In this document: positions 61,038 to 64,000 of the stretch, in pieces
How positions within the stretch are numbered: position 1 is the first letter of the stretch
How the letters are laid out: each line of letters opens with the position of its first letter
Position numbers and translations under genes: made by a program
Notes under the pieces: generated by a model
What the model saw: only the letters and a program-made list of their open reading frames with translations
The model's database searches: none
Told to the model about the DNA's origin: nothing
NCBI RefSeq assembly: GCF_947488835.1
Contig: NZ_CANLBK010000001.1
Span: 310,001-374,000 of the forward strand
Reading direction: 5' to 3'
DNA from: an uncultured Marinobacter sp.
GTDB taxonomy: Bacteria > Pseudomonadota > Gammaproteobacteria > Pseudomonadales > Oleiphilaceae
Length of the DNA: 64,000 bases

Positions 61038-61981
61038 TCCGTGATTGGCGTGTTGGCATAGATCTGGGTGGTACCAAAACGGAAGTTGTCCTGATGAGCC
61101 AACAGGGTGCCCAAAGTTCAGAGAGTTGGGAGCATTTCAGAAAGCGTGTACCGACGCCTCAGGGGGATTATTACGCAACGCTTCAGACTATACGGTCACT
61201 GGTGTTGGAAGCTGAATCACAGGCCGGGGTCAGCGGTTTGCCTGTGGGGATTGGCATCCCCGGCAGCGTTTCCGGTATCACCGGTAGAATCAAAAATGGC
61301 AACTCCACCTGGCTTAACGGGCAACCTATGCAGGATGACTTGCGGGCCCTGCTGCAAAGGCCTGTAATCCTCACCAACGATGCCAACTGCTTGGCGTTGT
61401 CTGAGGCCACAGATGGTGCGGGTAAAGACTATGACATAGTGTTCGCCGCCATACTCGGCACAGGCTGTGGTTCAGGCATAAGTGTAAACGGCCGGGTTCT
61501 CAGCGGTCCGAACGGTGTTGCAGGTGAATGGGGCCATAACCCACTAGCCTGGACTGCTCAGGAAGAGCTTGAGGAGCGCCCTTGTTTCTGCGGTCGCAAT
61601 GGATGCAATGAAACATTCCTCTCTGGTACCGGATTGTCTTTAACCCACAAGCTGTTGACCAGCAAAGCTCTGCCTGCAAAGGATATTGTGGGAAATGCCA
61701 ACCAAGGGGATAGGGCGGCAGCCGATTCCCTCAACCACTATCTGGAACACCTGGCCCGTGGCTTGGGGGCCGTTATCAATCTACTCGACCCAGACGTTAT
61801 CGTACTGGGTGGTGGCATGAGTAACGTAGAACAGATCTACCAGGAACTGCCCCGGCGATTGCCAGAGCATGTGTTCGGTGGGGAGTGCGGAACACCGATT
61901 GTTCGCGCTGCCCATGGAGATTCCAGTGGGGTTAGGGGCGCGGCTTGGTTATCAAGTTCACCAGCTGAGGGTTTTCTGTGA
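61034..61981 (+). CDS. ROK family sugar kinase
   Basis: A 315-residue ROK protein from TTG 61034. The ATP motif DLGGTKTE is at 10-17; the second phosphate motif IGIPGSVSG is near 76, and GTGCGSGI is near 143. The zinc site CFCGRNGCNETF (about 184-195) matches ROK CxCGxxGC. It resembles fructokinase/N-acetylglucosamine kinase of the NagK/Mak type. It overlaps the amidohydrolase gene by four bases, so the two are translated together. The pairing of an amidohydrolase and a sugar kinase is unusual; a substrate such as an N-acyl amino sugar derivative is only a guess. Confidence 0.88.
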   Translation: MIRDWRVGIDLGGTKTEVVLMSQQGAQSSESWEHFRKRVPTPQGDYYATLQTIRSLVLEAESQAGVSGLPVGIGIPGSVSGITGRIKNGNSTWLNGQPMQDDLRALLQRPVILTNDANCLALSEATDGAGKDYDIVFAAILGTGCGSGISVNGRVLSGPNGVAGEWGHNPLAWTAQEELEERPCFCGRNGCNETFLSGTGLSLTHKLLTSKALPAKDIVGNANQGDRAAADSLNHYLEHLARGLGAVINLLDPDVIVLGGGMSNVEQIYQELPRRLPEHVFGGECGTPIVRAAHGDSSGVRGAAWLSSSPAEGFL

Positions 61982-62200
61982 GAGGTTTTTTCCTGCGCAT
62001 AGGGTTGATCATTTGTGCATCCCCGATCAAGTCTCGTGGAGTAGTCCTTCGCATTCAGTTACCAAAATCATGGCAGGCAAAGGAATCCATTGTTCGCAAG
62101 TGATAATGTGAGGCAGGGATCTGTTAGCCTGCAACAATTACACTTGCCTGATTGGTCGCCAAGTCGGCTATGGAATTTTAATACTTAAAGGAATAACTCA

Positions 62201-62803
62201 ATGAAATTAGTGAAATCACCATGGGTGCTGGCGTTGGCTATTACGGCACATGCATCAGCACATGCTGTCGAGTCTCGTCCTGCCTACATGGGCATCTCAC
62301 TGGGGCAAGCCACAGTAGAGGATTTTTGTGATGGGTCTGAAACAAGGTGTGATGACAGTGCTCCAACACTTCGTGTCTATGGTGGAACAGAGCTTAATAG
62401 CTTTGTGAACCTGGAGTTCGGGTACCGTTATGCTGATGATGTTGAGGCGTCGGGTGTGTTTAATGGAGTGGGCGTTGCTGTGGCTGTTAGCGGCCATTTC
62501 GTTGATACCACATTGCAGCTTGGTATGCCTGAAAAAGGTCCCTTCAAACTGTTCACAAAGGCCGGTTTATTGTTTTGACGGCTCAACTATGAGGCAGCTG
62601 CCAGCAATGGCTTTATGACCGTATCAGAGAGCGACAGCGATAGCGGTGTCGCTTTTAGAACCGGGTTGGGCGTTAGCTACGACGTCTCTGACACTCTTCG
62701 TTTGCGGGCTGACTGGGACTATCTGGTAAATGTTGGTGATGAAGATGAACTGGGGCAGACCGACATCAATGTCTTCAGCATAGGGCCTGAATTCCGGTTC
62801 TAA
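62201..62803 (+). pseudogene. Outer-membrane beta-barrel protein interrupted by an in-frame TGA
   Basis: The frame opens at ATG 62201 (AAAGGAA upstream) with a signal peptide ending HAVES and a small OMP_b-brl-type barrel. Codon 126 (62576-62578) is TGA in LLF*RLNYE. The same frame then continues without a break to TAA at 62801-62803 and ends in ...GPEFRF, the terminal Phe that barrels need. TGA where a tryptophan (TGG) is expected fits a single G-to-A change. As read, it gives a 125-residue truncated product that cannot complete the barrel. Confidence 0.8.
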
Positions 62804-62840
62804 GAGCTGGGGGCACTTTAAAATACGGAATCCTGAGCAA

Positions 62841-63734
62841 ATGAACCCACACATATTGGCAGCCATTTTGGCTGCCGTTTTTATGGGCACCATCGGGGCG
62901 ATTTCTATCTACGCCGATGTCAGTGCCGAAACGGTTACGTTTTATCGTCTGTTTATCGGTGCAGTCTTGATGGCTGGCTTTCTTCTGGTTACTGGCCAGA
63001 AAGATAAAATGCTTACTTGGCCCGGCATTAAGGTTCTGGTGACGGGTGGGTTCCTGGCAGGGTTTGTGGTTTTCTATATTGTAGCGCTGAGCTATACGAG
63101 CATGGCCAACGCTGTGATGTTGCTCTACCTGGCGCCTGTAACCGCGTCTGTTACTGCGCACTTCTTTATGGGCGAGCGGCTAACAGGCTCCAGCACTGCA
63201 TTGATTGGAGTGGCGTTGTTTGGCTTCGCGATGATGATGGAGTTTAACTTCAGTCTCTCGGGGCGAAAGGAAGAGGCAGTGGGCCTGTTCTACGCACTGT
63301 GTGCCATGCTTTGCTATGCCGCGTTTATCGTCACAAACCGGCTGATTCCCGAACGGGTGCATGTACTGACACGCAGCGGCTACCAAATGCTGGTCGGCGC
63401 TCTGTGCATACTGCCTTTTATGCTGCAGCAAGGTGACAGCATTGTTGGCGCGCAGTGGGGATGGTTGGTTACAGCAGGTGTTGTTCCGGGGTTCCTGGCC
63501 ATTATGTTAGCGGTTGTTGCCTTGAGAGCACTTCCAACGGCGACTTATGGCACCTTGGCTTATCTGGAGCCAATTACTGTTGTTGCACTCGGGTGGGTCC
63601 TATTTAATCAGAGCCTGAACACGCTGCAGATGTCTGGCTGTACGTTAATTATCGTGTCGGGCGTTATTCAAGCAGTGTTGTCGCAAAGAGCCTCTCGCTT
63701 CTCTCTACCTGAGTTGGGCGTGGAGGCGCGCTGA
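62841..63734 (+). CDS. EamA/DMT family transporter
   Basis: A 297-residue protein with about ten helices in two EamA repeats: MNPHILAAILAAVFMGTIGAISIYADVSAETVTFYRLFIGAVLMAGFLL and later AYLEPITVVALGWVLFNQSLNTLQMSGCTLIIVSGVIQAVL. It probably exports an amino acid or similar small metabolite. It starts 37 bp after the barrel relic. The substrate cannot be inferred. A second, distinct DMT gene is at 36334. Confidence 0.9.
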   Translation: MNPHILAAILAAVFMGTIGAISIYADVSAETVTFYRLFIGAVLMAGFLLVTGQKDKMLTWPGIKVLVTGGFLAGFVVFYIVALSYTSMANAVMLLYLAPVTASVTAHFFMGERLTGSSTALIGVALFGFAMMMEFNFSLSGRKEEAVGLFYALCAMLCYAAFIVTNRLIPERVHVLTRSGYQMLVGALCILPFMLQQGDSIVGAQWGWLVTAGVVPGFLAIMLAVVALRALPTATYGTLAYLEPITVVALGWVLFNQSLNTLQMSGCTLIIVSGVIQAVLSQRASRFSLPELGVEAR

Positions 63735-63779
63735 AAGGTATTATCGCTCATCTTATTTTGACAACAACAAGGACCAATC

Positions 63780-64000
63780 ATGATTGAAGCGCTATTTCGG
63801 CGTGAAGGAGATTTTTATATCCCAACGCCTTCGAGCCGAGGCCCCTGGAGCCCGCAGCACCTGCATGGTGGGCCTGTGGTGGGTTTGATGGCGCATGCCA
63901 TGGAACATGCGTCGGATAATGCCAGTTTGAACCTGGCGAGGCTTACAGTGGATCTGTTAAGGCCTGCGCCGGATGCGCCCTTAACGGTGACCACTCGGTT
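63780..64000 (+). CDS. HotDog-fold acyl-CoA thioesterase family protein (5' part; runs off the window)
   Basis: ATG 63780 starts an open frame of 73 codons that continues past the window edge. MIEALFRREGDFYIPTPSSRGPWSPQHLHGGPVVGLMAHAME is typical of the TesB-like thioesterase superfamily: the HLHGGPVVGLMAHA segment is the common start of the HotDog helix. It lies 45 bp after the DMT gene. The remaining sequence needed to show catalytic residues lies outside. Confidence 0.75.
   Translation, partial: MIEALFRREGDFYIPTPSSRGPWSPQHLHGGPVVGLMAHAMEHASDNASLNLARLTVDLLRPAPDAPLTVTTR

Overview
The window looks like chromosomal DNA from a marine gammaproteobacterium, most likely Marinobacter or a close relative. 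The reasons are the uvrY-uvrC-pgsA order, an ectoine hydroxylase, a TPP-riboswitch thiBPQ operon, an AlmA-like long-chain monooxygenase, and several TRAP/TTT carboxylate transporters. This placement is inference from gene content; there is no rRNA or other taxonomic marker. No prophage, IS element, integrase or CRISPR array was seen.

Layout. 1-4.0 kb: AzlC fragment, UPF0270-like protein, UvrY/GacA response regulator, UvrC, PgsA. 4.0-7.6 kb (-): a four-gene MCE (Mla/Pqi-like) lipid transport operon. 7.6-11.1 kb (-): thiBPQ behind a TPP riboswitch. 11.2-15.0 kb (+): an SbcD/SbcC-like (YhaO/YhaN-type) pair. 15.0-15.3 kb: tRNA-Gly(GCC) and tRNA-Cys(GCA) behind a good sigma-70 promoter. 15.4-19.2 kb (-): DedA/YqaA-like protein and a PAS-PAS-GAF-PAS-GGDEF-EAL protein. 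19.3-25.1 kb: a stress group (truncated DJ-1/PfpI, catalase HPII, ChaB, EctD, potassium-channel-like protein, small unknown). 25.2-29.4 kb: PspA-like and YiaA/B proteins divergent from an XRE regulator, a CLCA_X/LPD1-like zincin behind a near-perfect LexA box, and an AT-rich unknown lipoprotein.

29.4-53.5 kb is catabolic. A TctCBA importer diverges from an SDR, a semialdehyde-type dehydrogenase, an RraA-like aldolase, a DMT exporter and a GntR/FCD regulator. A flavoprotein dehydrogenase and a ThDP enzyme follow, preceded by a shrunken relic of an amidohydrolase gene. An AraC regulator diverges from an AlmA-like monooxygenase and an alpha/beta hydrolase. A TRAP importer, an HMG-CoA-lyase-type enzyme, a type III CoA-transferase and a LysR regulator appear to form one 3-hydroxy-acid degradation unit. 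SstT closes the section.

53.5-64 kb: a TetR regulator shares a 24-bp palindrome with a MipA/OmpV-MFP-RND efflux operon. Then come an intact amidohydrolase (close relative of the relic at 38.2 kb) overlapping a ROK kinase, an outer-membrane barrel gene broken by one TGA, a DMT transporter, and the start of a HotDog thioesterase.

The observations most worth following are the multi-deletion amidohydrolase relic, the SOS box in front of the zincin-like gene, the operator-like half-site cluster in front of the XRE gene, the TRAP/lyase/CoA-transferase unit, and the pair of similar G/C-run hairpins between convergent genes.
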